NCBI GenBank assembly: GCA_008501765.1 | Contig: QQUE01000002.1 | Coordinates: forward strand, 1,052,336-1,116,335 | Origin: Calditrichota bacterium | Lineage (GTDB): Bacteria > Zhuqueibacterota > Zhuqueibacteria > Zhuqueibacterales > Geothermadaptataceae | Reading direction: 5' to 3' | Length of the DNA stretch: 64,000 nucleotides | In this document: positions 45,014 through 54,492 of the stretch, one piece after another | Position numbering within the stretch: position 1 is the stretch's first letter | Layout: each line of letters opens with the position of its first letter | Notes under the pieces: generated by a model | The model's input: the letters and a program-made list of their open reading frames with translations, nothing else | Database searches by the model: none | What the model was told of the DNA's origin: nothing | Program-made: the position numbers and the translations under genes

Positions 45014-46153
45014 TTAATTTAAGTCTTCTATCACTTGGTTTTTTACAATCGCACGATTTTTTTTATGAAATTCATACAGTAACATTCCTTTTTTTTCTGA
45101 TGAATCAGATATTTCCCTTATCAAAACTTTCTCTTTATGTTTTGTTACTTTGTTTATCTGTTTTTCAGAATTTAGAAAAAATGAAGTTGAATATTTTGAA
45201 GTATTTAAAAACAACATATTGTTTTCAAATGATGCAACTCTACCGACTCTTCGTTTTAAGTTATACGACCAAAGTAGTATATTTTTATTTAAATCAAGTA
45301 ATCGTACTATTTCTTTACTACCGATGATTAAGTACCTACTATTCTTCGAAAAATATATGGGATTTACTATTGTAGCATATTGATCGGATATCCAAATGAG
45401 ACTCCCATTTTCACTATAAATTTCAATAAAATATTTGTCTTTATTTATAGAGTGACCTGAAATAGCTATTAGTTTTCCATTTGAAGATAATTTTATTTTA
45501 CTGATTCGTTTAAAATGATTTAGATTTATCGTATGTTTCAAGCTTTTCCTATGAATAGAATATATTTTCAGTTTTTTATTCTGCTGAGCAATAAAAATAT
45601 CTTCATCAGAAACATCTCTTGTATATCCAATATCATCAATAGATAAAATTTCATTGCCTGTACTGGATTCTAATATCACAAAAGGCATCTTTGAAAGTGG
45701 ATTTATTGTGGTAAATATATATTTACCTTTTAGTGTAACAGAATAAATATGATATTCATTTCGTTGTTTAGTCCACAAAAAATTCCCTTCATCAGTTATA
45801 AGATTTAATGTTACGCCATCAATATATAATAATTTGTTACCTAAAAATTGAATGGGTGATATATTCCCCGATCTTGATGTAATTTTCCATCTTTCGGACA
45901 GATTCCAATCAAAAAATGTGATTGATGTTTCATCCTCAGACATGACAATAAAACCAGTTTTAAGAGGGAAATATCTTAGATAACCCATGTTAGTACTATA
46001 ACCAGCAAAACTCTTTGTTACCAGTTTCTTGACCTTGTACCCATCAACAACAGTGATATCATTTTTTTGGGGCCTCTCATTTTGTGCTGCTATTCCCTGT
46101 GCAAATAGTATTAGTGCTATTAAGCTATTTGAAAATAAATTTGCTAGCTTCAT
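45014..46153 (-). CDS. Exported propeller-like protein, AT-rich, unrecognised
   Basis: This 379-residue protein has a clear signal peptide (LIALILFAQGIAAQ) and a series of WD40/PQQ-like beta repeats, for example SITFFDWNLSERWKI, NLITDEGNFLWTK and VRLLDLNKNILLWSY. I do not recognise a specific family or catalytic site. Its base composition is strikingly AT-rich and Lys/Ile/Asn-rich compared with neighbouring genes. It lies next to the IS fragment, so horizontal acquisition is plausible. Confidence 0.75.
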   Translation of the reverse strand: MKLANLFSNSLIALILFAQGIAAQNERPQKNDITVVDGYKVKKLVTKSFAGYSTNMGYLRYFPLKTGFIVMSEDETSITFFDWNLSERWKITSRSGNISPIQFLGNKLLYIDGVTLNLITDEGNFLWTKQRNEYHIYSVTLKGKYIFTTINPLSKMPFVILESSTGNEILSIDDIGYTRDVSDEDIFIAQQNKKLKIYSIHRKSLKHTINLNHFKRISKIKLSSNGKLIAISGHSINKDKYFIEIYSENGSLIWISDQYATIVNPIYFSKNSRYLIIGSKEIVRLLDLNKNILLWSYNLKRRVGRVASFENNMLFLNTSKYSTSFFLNSEKQINKVTKHKEKVLIREISDSSEKKGMLLYEFHKKNRAIVKNQVIEDLN

Positions 46154-46229
46154 CTTTCATTCTCTTTTAAAAAATGGTGTATTATATTATGAAATTATGC
46201 TATGACTTTTTATATCTACAAGGTGATGG

Positions 46230-47102
46230 CTACCACCCCCAACCCTCATCTGCGCTCGGGAATTTCCATTGTTCATCTAAAATCTGCTCAACCAAAGCCC
46301 GGTCAACTTTAAAGGAAATTTCAGGCTGCGATGGTATGGATAGACGATAATTCTCAGCAAATGGCGTTGCTTCAACCAGGCGGTTGTGGGCGAAAAACAT
46401 CAGGTATTCGAGGTTGACCACATCGGCGATGTTGTAGGCTAAAAGTGAATCCAATGCGCGTTGGTTGCCGGTTTTCTGATATTCCTGCCACAGGGTTACG
46501 GCCAGGCCGCCGCTGACATCACCCAAATCATGGTCGCGGCGGTCGATGCCGAGCTCTTTTTCGATTTTTTTCAGGCCGCCGGTGTAACCCAGTTGCCGCA
46601 AAACATGCATCAAATCCACGTGAGCGTGGGGAATACGCGTCCGAAAAAATCGCTCGATAAACGGCACATCAAAGGAGCGGCCGTTGAATGTTATGAGCAG
46701 ATTGTAGTTTAAAATAGCATCTTCAAATTCTTCTAAATTTTCCCCATTCACAAAAGTAAAAATATCGCGGCCATCGTAAATGGAAATGGTTGAAATTTCA
46801 CATGTGTCAATGCTCATGCCTGTGGTTTCGATATCGAGATAGGCAATGGATTCCCGCAGTTGATGAAAAAGCCGCCAATTCTGTCTCGCTGGAATCATTT
46901 CGCACAACCGAGGCCAATTTTGGGCTTCGAAAAGGGCGTGACTCTTTTCCAAAATAGCCACAGCCTCAGCGTGTTTAGCATTGGAGAGCGGTGGTTTTTC
47001 AGCGGTGAGATAGGTTTGCCAGTCGGTGATTCCCTGCTGCCAGAGTTTCTCTTCCTGTTTTTCGCCGATGCCTTTTATGTGGGTGAACGTGTGTTTTATC
47101 AT
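46230..47102 (-). CDS. RNase H-like 3'-5' exonuclease domain protein (YprB-type)
   Basis: This protein of about 290 residues has an N-terminal helix-hairpin-helix-like region (KGIGEKQEEKLWQQGI) and then an RNase H-fold exonuclease domain. DEDD-type acidic motifs are present in SIAYLDIETTG, ITFNGRSFDVPFI and AYNIADVVNLEYL. The family cleaves nucleic acid in a metal-dependent way, but its substrate is not established. I placed the start at the ATG at 47102. A GTG at 47150 opens the same frame but runs through a CACAGAG repeat and is unlikely to be coding. Confidence 0.85.
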   Translation of the reverse strand: MIKHTFTHIKGIGEKQEEKLWQQGITDWQTYLTAEKPPLSNAKHAEAVAILEKSHALFEAQNWPRLCEMIPARQNWRLFHQLRESIAYLDIETTGMSIDTCEISTISIYDGRDIFTFVNGENLEEFEDAILNYNLLITFNGRSFDVPFIERFFRTRIPHAHVDLMHVLRQLGYTGGLKKIEKELGIDRRDHDLGDVSGGLAVTLWQEYQKTGNQRALDSLLAYNIADVVNLEYLMFFAHNRLVEATPFAENYRLSIPSQPEISFKVDRALVEQILDEQWKFPSADEGWGW

Positions 47103-47154
47103 ACTTTTTTTTAGACCGGATGGACAGGATTTTTTGGATTTACTTGCCACGGAA

Positions 47155-47215
47155 CCACAAAGGACACAGAGAATATATTAATTTTTATTCTAATTTTCTC
47201 AGAGATCTCTGTGGC
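47155..47215. repeat. Degenerate CACAGAG-type stem-loop repeat, second copy
   Basis: CCACAAAGGACACAGAGAA (47155-47173) faces TTCTCAGAGATCTCTGTGGC (47196-47215), forming an imperfect stem around an AT-rich loop. It resembles the repeat at 32892-32980. It sits between the exonuclease gene and the nrdJ terminator. Confidence 0.5.
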
Positions 47216-47233
47216 CAACACATGCCATAAAGC

Positions 47234-47263
47234 AAAAGAGCGCCTCAACTGAGGCGCTCTTTT
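47234..47263. terminator. Intrinsic terminator after nrdJ
   Basis: A perfect 13-bp stem, AAAAGAGCGCCTC (47234-47246) with its complement at 47251-47263, has tetraloop AACT. The stem ends in A and T runs, so it works in both directions. It lies about 30 bases past the nrdJ stop. Confidence 0.92.
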
Positions 47264-47292
47264 AAGGAGCTGGGAGTGTCCCGTGAAAATTT

Positions 47293-50200
47293 TTAGCTGC
47301 AACCGCTGGTGGCGCCGCAACTCATGCATTTAAGACAGGTACCATTGCGAACCATGGTCAGGCTGCCGCAGGTACCGCAGACATCGCCGGTGTAGCCTTT
47401 CAGCCGGGCATCGGAAATGTCCTTTGATTTGCTGTCGAGCACGGTTGATTGCGTCTGCACAGCAATGCGGTTTTCAGGTTTTTCAGCTTTATTGTGCGAA
47501 TGGCCATTAATTTTTTGTGGTGCATTGCTCACCGAAATTTCTTTTTTCGGACCAGAAACGTCGGTCACTTTTTTTGTGGCTTCCTCATCGAGGTGGGACA
47601 ACTCCGTCCGTCCGAGGTAGCTGATTGCGAGGTCACGGAAAATGTAATCGATGATCGAAGTGGTCATTTTAATGCGTTCATCGCCGACAACAAGGCCGTT
47701 GGGCTCAAATTTCTGGAAAATGAAAGCATCGGCGAATTCTTCAAGCGGCACACCGTGTTGCAAACCGAGCGAAACAGCGATGGCAAAACAATTCATCAAA
47801 CTGCGGAAAGCAGCGCCTTCGCGGTGCATATCAACAAATATTTCGCCGAGCTGGCCGTTTTCATATTCACCGGTGCGCAGGTAGACATTGTGGCCGCCGA
47901 CTTTGGCTTTCTGTGTGTATCCGCGTCGCCGGTTGGGCATTAGCTGCCGTTTGGCAATGTACCGCGTCACGATGCGCTCGGTGATGTGAATGACTTTTTC
48001 CGGTACGGCTTTGTCTTCAAATTCGGCAATTTCCAGCTCGGAAAATTCTTCGTCGGTGACGGAATTGAGAGGCTGGCTGAGTTTGGAGCCATCGCGGTAA
48101 AGGGCGTTGGCTTTGAGTGATAATTTCCATGATTTCAAATAAGCCTGCTTGAAATCCTCCACCGTCGATTCAAAGGGCAGATTGATCGTTTTGGAGATCG
48201 CTCCGGAAATAAAGGGCTGGGCTGCGGCCATCATCATAATATGACCGTCTGCAGAAATTGTGCGCGTTCCCCGACGGCCGCATTTGTTAGCCGTATCAAA
48301 AATTGCCAGATGTTTTTCGTGTAAATGAGGGGCGCCTTCGACAGTCATCGTGCCACAAATATAGTCATTGGCCTGGGAAATCTGATCTTTGGTAAAACCT
48401 AATTCGTCTAACATGTTAAAACCCGGTGTGTTGAGTTTTTCCCGTGGCATTTTTAGTTCATCGATACAAAAATCAGTGCCCAAAGTCCAGGCATTAAATG
48501 CAAATGAAATATCAAACGCTGATTTCAATTCACTTTCAACCTTGAGCAGCGCGTCTCCGGTGAAACCACGTTTTTTCAGGCTGTCGGCATTGATGAACGG
48601 GCAGCCGGTCAAAGTGCCTTTACCGACAGCGTAAGAAATTATGTCATCAGTTTGCCCGGCTGTGTAGCCGAGTTTTTTAAGTGCCGGGGGAATCGATGCA
48701 TTTATAATTTTGAAATAACCACCTCCGGCCAATTTTTTAAACTTCACCAATGAAAAATCTGGTTCAATTCCCGTCGTGTCGCAATCCATCACAAGGCCAA
48801 TAGTTCCAGTTGGGGCGAGAACAGTGACCTGGGCGTTGCGGTAGCCATATTCTTTTCCAAGTGCAAGCGCCTCATCAGCCGCCATTTTGGCTGCTTTTAA
48901 TAATTCGGTTGCACAATACTCCGGGTTGATTCCCATGGGTTTGACAGTGAGATTTTCGTATTCATTTTCCGCGGCATTGTTGACAGCCCGATGGTGGTTG
49001 CGCATGACCCGAAGCATGTGTTTTGCATTGCGTTTGTAACCCGGGAATGCACCAAGCTCTTTGGCTAATTCAGCCGAAGTGCTGTAGGCAGTCATGTGCA
49101 TCATCGCTGTGATGGCGCCGGCAACGGCCCGGGTTTCGGGGTGATCGTAGGGCAGGCCCATAACCATGGCCAAAGTGCCGAGATTAGCGTAACCAAGTCC
49201 GAGAGTGCGGAATTTATAGGATAGCCGCGCAATTTCTTCGCTGGGAAATTGCGCCATCAAAACGCTGATTTCGAGGGCAATCGTCCACAGACGTGAGGCA
49301 AAGCGGAAATCATCAATTTGGAAAGCTTCTTTCTGCAAATCATAAAATTTAACCAGATTGAGCGAAGCCAGGTTGCAGGCTGTGTCATCCAAAAACATGT
49401 ATTCAGAACAGGGATTTGAAGCCCGAATTTCACCATCGGCAGGGCAGGTGTGCCATTCGTTGATGGTGGAATGAAACTGGATGCCGGGATCGGCGCACGA
49501 CCAGGCCGCATAAGCGATGTCATCCCATAAATCGGCCGCTTTGAGTGTTTTGAATGGTTTCGGTTCTCTGCCGGCTAACTCGGCATCTCGTTTTTCTACC
49601 CGACCCAGCAAATGCCAGTTTTCGCCATTTTCAGCTGCTTTCATAAATTCGTGGCTCACACGGATCGAATTATTGGAATTCTGCCCGGAAACTGTGAGAT
49701 AGGCATTGGAATTCCAATCGGTAGTGTAAGTTGGGAATTCGATGCCCTTGTAGCCCATTTGCGCCAGTTGTACGATGCGTTCGATGTAATTTCTGGGTAC
49801 ACTATTTTTATGTGCCTTGTAAATTGCTTTGCCCAACGCTTTGTTTTTAACCCGGTCAAAGCGGGCAATGTGTTGATTTTTCGGCGTGCCGTTTATCGAA
49901 ACGGATTCTTTGTAATCGATGATGTCGATATCGTGGCAGGCTTTGAAAATGGCGCTCAGGCTTTCCTGCAGCACTTTTGAGCCGGAAACCAACGCGGCTA
50001 CTTTTTGTTCTTCGATAACTTTCCAGTTGATGTAATCTTCAATTTCCGGATGGTCGATGTCGAGGCAGATCATTTTTGCAGCGCGGCGGGTTGTTCCACC
50101 GCTTTTAATTGCGCCGGCAGCGCGATCACCAATGCGTAAAAAACTCATCAAACCGGAGGAACGTCCACCGCCACTCAGTGGCTCGCCCTCACCTCGGATG

Positions 50201-50910
50201 TTGGAAAAATTGGTGCCGGTACCGGAACCATATTTAAAAAGCCGTGCTTCGCGCATCCACAAATCCATGATGCCACCTTCATTGACCAAATCGTCGTTGA
50301 CGGCCTGAATAAAACAGGCATGGGGTTGCGGGTGGGAATAGGCATCTTCGGAGCGTTTCATTTTTCCAGTGGTGGGATCGACATAAAAATGCCCCTGCGC
50401 CGGGCCGTTGATGCCGTAGGCCCAATGTAAGCCGGTGTTGAACCATTGTGGTGAGTTGGGAGCAGCCATTTGGTTGGCGAGCATGTAAAGCATTTCGTCG
50501 TAAAATGTGCGTGCATCTTCTTCGCCGTCAAAATAGCCGTGTTTGAAACCCCAGTAGGTCCAGGTACCGGCGAGGCGGTTGAAAACTTGACGCGCATTTT
50601 TTTCGCTGGTATAACGCTCTTCTGCGGGCATGGCCGATAGGGCTTTTTCATCGGGCGCTGAGCGCTGCAACCATTCGGGCACGCCCTTTTCTTTAACGCG
50701 TACTGTTTTGGCAGGCACGCCTGCTTTACGAAAGTATTTTTGCGCGATAATGTCCGTTGCAACTTGTGACCAGGCTTCCGGCACAGCGACGTCATTCATT
50801 TCAAATATTGTAGAACCATCCGGATTTTTGATTATGGATGTGCGTTGGGTAAAAGTAATTTGTGCGAGCGGGTCCATGCCTGTCTCGGTGAAGCGACGGA
50901 CAATTTTCAT
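47293..50910 (-). CDS. nrdJ: Adenosylcobalamin-dependent (class II) ribonucleotide reductase NrdJ
   Basis: This 1205-residue protein reduces ribonucleotides to deoxyribonucleotides using B12 chemistry. Visible elements are the redox cysteine in [12 protein letters not shown], the substrate loop [22 protein letters not shown], the thiyl-radical Cys region [11 protein letters not shown], and a C-terminal TSCPD domain with [20 protein letters not shown] final cysteine-rich zinc-ribbon tail (CGTCGSL...[14 protein letters not shown]) carries the C-terminal redox cysteines. The ribosome-binding site is AGGAGGAG. A 940-bp spacer lies upstream, with no recognisable cobalamin riboswitch. The gene ends in a perfect terminator. 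Confidence 0.96.
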   Translation of the reverse strand: MKIVRRFTETGMDPLAQITFTQRTSIIKNPDGSTIFEMNDVAVPEAWSQVATDIIAQKYFRKAGVPAKTVRVKEKGVPEWLQRSAPDEKALSAMPAEERYTSEKNARQVFNRLAGTWTYWGFKHGYFDGEEDARTFYDEMLYMLANQMAAPNSPQWFNTGLHWAYGINGPAQGHFYVDPTTGKMKRSEDAYSHPQPHACFIQAVNDDLVNEGGIMDLWMREARLFKYGSGTGTNFSNIRGEGEPLSGGGRSSGLMSFLRIGDRAAGAIKSGGTTRRAAKMICLDIDHPEIEDYINWKVIEEQKVAALVSGSKVLQESLSAIFKACHDIDIIDYKESVSINGTPKNQHIARFDRVKNKALGKAIYKAHKNSVPRNYIERIVQLAQMGYKGIEFPTYTTDWNSNAYLTVSGQNSNNSIRVSHEFMKAAENGENWHLLGRVEKRDAELAGREPKPFKTLKAADLWDDIAYAAWSCADPGIQFHSTINEWHTCPADGEIRASNPCSEYMFLDDTACNLASLNLVKFYDLQKEAFQIDDFRFASRLWTIALEISVLMAQFPSEEIARLSYKFRTLGLGYANLGTLAMVMGLPYDHPETRAVAGAITAMMHMTAYSTSAELAKELGAFPGYKRNAKHMLRVMRNHHRAVNNAAENEYENLTVKPMGINPEYCATELLKAAKMAADEALALGKEYGYRNAQVTVLAPTGTIGLVMDCDTTGIEPDFSLVKFKKLAGGGYFKIINASIPPALKKLGYTAGQTDDIISYAVGKGTLTGCPFINADSLKKRGFTGDALLKVESELKSAFDISFAFNAWTLGTDFCIDELKMPREKLNTPGFNMLDELGFTKDQISQANDYICGTMTVEGAPHLHEKHLAIFDTANKCGRRGTRTISADGHIMMMAAAQPFISGAISKTINLPFESTVEDFKQAYLKSWKLSLKANALYRDGSKLSQPLNSVTDEEFSELEIAEFEDKAVPEKVIHITERIVTRYIAKRQLMPNRRRGYTQKAKVGGHNVYLRTGEYENGQLGEIFVDMHREGAAFRSLMNCFAIAVSLGLQHGVPLEEFADAFIFQKFEPNGLVVGDERIKMTTSIIDYIFRDLAISYLGRTELSHLDEEATKKVTDVSGPKKEISVSNAPQKINGHSHNKAEKPENRIAVQTQSTVLDSKSKDISDARLKGYTGDVCGTCGSLTMVRNGTCLKCMSCGATSGCS

Positions 50911-51850
50911 ATGATTCTCCTCCTGAATTAGTGCCTGATGTGATTGAGCAGGTGCAAATCACGGTGTGTTTAAATAGTGAACATTCGTTTGGTGCTGTTG
51001 ATTTTCCCACATAGTATTCGATGGTGAGTTCGTTATAAAATTTCTGAAGAAAAGTCAAGAGCAATAGAAGTGATATCAAACGGAAAATATAGGATTGTAT
51101 TCCGGGAATTTTGCCGTTTGGCTGCAAACTGAAATCTAATTCTGTTTTCGATTCCGGCGGAAGAATTATAGCAAATTCATAAAGTAAATGCAAGAGGAAA
51201 AAAACACTTTTTGAGAAAATTGTCCATATATAGTAGTTTGTTATTTGCTGTGCAACTATATGCAGTATTCTATGTTTTGATTTGCGTATGACGAAAAAGC
51301 AACTAAATTCAAGAAGTACGCTATCTTACGGATCGAATCAGTGCTAAAAGAATAAGGGTTGTGAAGTTTTATTAACTTACGATTTTAGAGGGCTTCCGGC
51401 GCTATTTTCAGTTAATTTTTTCATATCACGCATTATTTTTAATTATTAGATGACATCTTTGAAGAAAGGTGTTTTTGCAAAATTTAACACCGTGAAAATT
51501 GAATTAATCAACATCAAATTTTAAGTTGGCAAAATATTTGTTGAAATCTGCTCGAAAAAGACGCGATACAAAACCATTGTTAAAGCCGCACCGGACATTT
51601 CTCTGTTGTGTGTGGGAACTGTTGATCCGCAATTCTCTTCGGCATGTTTATTATTTTCACGGATGAATCTCTTTGTTCTGCTTGTTTAATGTGGCAGCTC
51701 CCGGTGTTTCGGTGAATCAGTTAAACTCTTTCCCCTGAATCATGTCCTCTTGTTCTAAAGCACGCAATAAATTGAAAAACAGGTTGGAACATCATCGGGA
51801 GTTATTAAATTATGCAGGCCCAATCGCATGCCATGAATGGAGTTTTTTCT
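50911..51850. other. 940-bp divergent intergenic region between nrdJ and bshC
   Basis: This is the longest gene-free stretch in the window, AT-rich and between divergent genes. It holds a 15-base word identical to one MITE end (51024-51038), and AT-rich ATATATAG / ACTATATG words at 51225-51262 that faintly recall NrdR boxes. No ORF, tRNA or riboswitch is convincing. Confidence 0.45.
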
Positions 51851-53467
51851 ATGAAAATAAATGCCGATCGTCTCCCGGGGGTGAGTGATCTCTACAAAGA
51901 TTATGTAAATAATTTCGATAAAGTCGCTGCCTTTTACGAATTTGATTTTCACCATGAATCCAGCTTCAAAAACCAGGTTGAAAAAGTGCAGGCCCGGAAT
52001 TACCCACGCGAAGCGCTGGGACGCATTTTGCATCGGCAGAATTCAAAATTTGGTGCTGGCGAGAGAACCTTTGATAGCATCGAATGCCTGGAAAAAAACA
52101 ATGCCAATGTGATTATTACGGGACAGCAGGTCGGATTATTCGGTGGGCCTTTATTTGTGATTTACAAGGCGCTTACAACCATAAAGCTGGCGGAAAAACT
52201 TGGCCGTACTTGTCAAAATGGGTTTGTGCCTGTTTTCTGGCTCGCTTCAGATGATTCCGATTTTGCGGAAGTGAATCATGTCAATTTTATTGGACGCGAC
52301 AATTCGCTGAATCGTGCCCAACTCGAGCTTGAGCACAATCAAAAACAGCCTATGGGGCAAACACAGCTAACCCCAGCAATCGATGAGTTATTCAAAACTT
52401 TTCCCGAATATTTTCACGATACCGAGTTTAAAAGTACGATTTTAAATACTTTGCAAGATGCCTATAATTCGCAAAGTAGCATGAGCGATGCATTTGCGCA
52501 GTGGCTGATGTTTTGCCTGAAAGATTTTGGTATCGTTCTCATCGACCCGTCCGCTCCTGAAATTAAAGAATTGGTCACGGATATTTATTATCATGAAATC
52601 AAACAGCGCAGTCCATCCACTACCGCGGTGATCAATTATTCTGAAAAATTGCAAGAATCCGGATATCACAATCAAATTCAAATTCGCGAAGGCCGTTACA
52701 ATCTTTTTTACCATTCAGCCGGCCGAACCGGGTTGGAAATGCAGGATGGCGCCATCGTTTCCAGCGATAGTTTGCATACATTTTCGGAAAAGGAAATGCT
52801 GGCAGAGTTGCAAGAGTACCCCCAGAAATTCAGCCCGAATGTCGCTCTGCGGGCATTGACACAAGATACATTGTTTCCGACAATCGCTTACGTAGCTGGG
52901 CCGGCGGAAGTCGCTTATTTTGCTCAACTTAAAGGCGTTTATCAGGCTTTCGATGTTCCGATGCCAATTATTTACCCGCGCAAATCAGCGACGATTATTG
53001 AACCGGCTATCGACCGATTGCTGGATAAATTCTCCCTTGATGCGACGGATATCTGGCAGCCGGTGGACCGATTGTTTGGCGATATTGTTCGAGGAAATGT
53101 TCCCGACACTTTTTTTGATGCAATTCTAAAGTTGCAAAACGAAATTCCGGGCAAATTGTCCGCTCTGCAGGATGAAATTATAAAAATAGATCCGACCCTT
53201 GAAAAGATGTTGCAAAATACGGCCGGAAAAATTCAATCTTCCATCGATAATCTTGAGAAGAAAACCGTGCAAGCTGCGCGTCGGAAAGAAACGCAGATTC
53301 AGGATCAACTGACGCGTCTGGCTGACGCCATCTATCCCAACCAGACTTTGCAGGAACGCGTGCTCAATTATGTGCCAATGATGATAAAATATGGGCCGGA
53401 ATTTATCGAAAAAGTTTACGATGATTTGACAATTTCCAGCTTCGATCACCAACTAATCCGAATGTAA
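51851..53467 (+). CDS. bshC: Bacillithiol synthase BshC (cysteine-adding enzyme)
   Basis: This protein of about 538 residues matches BshC. The Rossmann-like core has VIITGQQVGLFGGPLFVIYKALTT, then PVFWLASDDSDFAEVNH and the C-terminal coiled coil. BshC adds cysteine to GlcN-malate, the last step of bacillithiol synthesis. I prefer the ATG at 51851 because GGAG (51839-51842) lies eight bases upstream; ATGs at 51812 and 51833 also open the frame. The deacetylase bshB1 follows after 19 bp in the same operon. The first enzyme, BshA, is not in the window. Confidence 0.93.
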   Translation: MKINADRLPGVSDLYKDYVNNFDKVAAFYEFDFHHESSFKNQVEKVQARNYPREALGRILHRQNSKFGAGERTFDSIECLEKNNANVIITGQQVGLFGGPLFVIYKALTTIKLAEKLGRTCQNGFVPVFWLASDDSDFAEVNHVNFIGRDNSLNRAQLELEHNQKQPMGQTQLTPAIDELFKTFPEYFHDTEFKSTILNTLQDAYNSQSSMSDAFAQWLMFCLKDFGIVLIDPSAPEIKELVTDIYYHEIKQRSPSTTAVINYSEKLQESGYHNQIQIREGRYNLFYHSAGRTGLEMQDGAIVSSDSLHTFSEKEMLAELQEYPQKFSPNVALRALTQDTLFPTIAYVAGPAEVAYFAQLKGVYQAFDVPMPIIYPRKSATIIEPAIDRLLDKFSLDATDIWQPVDRLFGDIVRGNVPDTFFDAILKLQNEIPGKLSALQDEIIKIDPTLEKMLQNTAGKIQSSIDNLEKKTVQAARRKETQIQDQLTRLADAIYPNQTLQERVLNYVPMMIKYGPEFIEKVYDDLTISSFDHQLIRM

Positions 53468-53486
53468 GAAAAAAGGGAAGGCAATC

Positions 53487-54236
53487 ATGTTTGGTGCCCC
53501 GGAATTTGATGTGTGCGCATTTGGCGCCCATCCCGATGATGTTGAAATTGCCTGTGGCGGCACGATGGCAAAATTGGCTGATAAGAAGCACAGAATAGCG
53601 ATTATTTCGCTGACTCAGGGCGAGCTCGGAACGCGTGGTTCGAAGGAATTGCGGGCAGAAGAATTTGCCAGCGCGGCGCAAATTTTAGGTGCGGAGTTGA
53701 GCACATCTTTGGATATTCCGGATGGGCAGATCAGCAATACACAAGTGAATCGGTTAAAAATAATTAAAGAAATACGTGCACAGCGACCGCGCGTTGTCTT
53801 TGTGCATCATTGGGAAGCGCGGCATCCAGATCATCAGCATGCCAGTGAAGTTGTGAAAGATGCTGTTTTTCTCGCTGGATTAAAACAGATCGATACGGGG
53901 CAAAAACCGTGGCGTCCATTTAAAATTATTTATTATGCCAACCGGTTTGAGTTTACTCCTTCGTTTATCGTCGATATTTCTGCACATTTTGACACGAAAA
54001 TGCGGTCGCTTTATGCGTACAGTTCACAGTTCCATGATCCCAATAAAAAAAATCAATCGGAAGCAGAAACAGCGATCAGTCACCCTCTTTTTATTAAGTC
54101 AATCGAAACGCGGGCGTTGCAATACGGCACCTATCTCGGCGTAAAATATGGCGAACCTTTTCTCGTCCGCGAACCGATAAATATTGATAATCCGGTGCAG
54201 TTATTCGATGAGAAAAACTGGGTGGCAGTGCCGTAA
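53487..54236 (+). CDS. bshB1: Bacillithiol biosynthesis deacetylase BshB1
   Basis: This 249-residue LmbE/PIG-L-fold zinc deacetylase has the metal motif GAHPDDVEIACGGT (H-P-D-D) and the distal histidines in HHWEARHPDHQHAS. It removes the acetyl group from GlcNAc-malate, giving GlcN-malate, the substrate of BshC encoded just upstream. The BshB1 subtype is suggested by the overall sequence and the bshC linkage. A MITE copy starts 44 bases after the stop and may act as a terminator-like structure. Confidence 0.92.
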   Translation: MFGAPEFDVCAFGAHPDDVEIACGGTMAKLADKKHRIAIISLTQGELGTRGSKELRAEEFASAAQILGAELSTSLDIPDGQISNTQVNRLKIIKEIRAQRPRVVFVHHWEARHPDHQHASEVVKDAVFLAGLKQIDTGQKPWRPFKIIYYANRFEFTPSFIVDISAHFDTKMRSLYAYSSQFHDPNKKNQSEAETAISHPLFIKSIETRALQYGTYLGVKYGEPFLVREPINIDNPVQLFDEKNWVAVP

Positions 54237-54279
54237 AATATTATCAGCCACTGATTTACACGGATAAAGTGCAGATTAA

Positions 54280-54440
54280 CGTGAGTTCGATGTTAGCTGT
54301 AACATTCTTTACCAAGCATAACTAAAATAGAGCGAAGGCGTCTCGCCGAGCGTTTCGTGCGTTATCCTCGGCGGGACGCCTTCGGACTATATTCTAAAAT
54401 TAATTCGTTTTGGCCCAATTCTTCTTATATCGAACTCACG
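54280..54440. mobile_element. MITE-like element, copy 2
   Basis: This 161-bp element is about 93% identical to copy 1 at 34283-34442 and in the same orientation. It has ends CGTGAGTTCGATG / ATCGAACTCACG and central palindrome GAAGGCGTCTCGCCGAG / CTCGGCGGGACGCCTTC. Its direct-repeat flank is different: CAGATTAA at 54272-54279 and 54442-54449. Differing target duplications at the two sites show separate insertions. No coding capacity is present. It lies between bshB1 and the amidase gene. Confidence 0.85.
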
Positions 54441-54492
54441 TCAGATTAACTAATTAATCGAGAAGTAAATCATTCTAAACTGCCGGTGAATT

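Noticed and set aside
47103-47150. GTG start 16 codons before the exonuclease ATG
   Set aside because: This stretch runs into the CACAGAG repeat and the extra residues are not protein-like, so it was left out of the gene.
51221-51265. Possible NrdR-box pair upstream of nrdJ
   Set aside because: The two AT-rich words match the NrdR consensus only in the core and lie more than 300 bp from the nrdJ start, so I did not annotate them.
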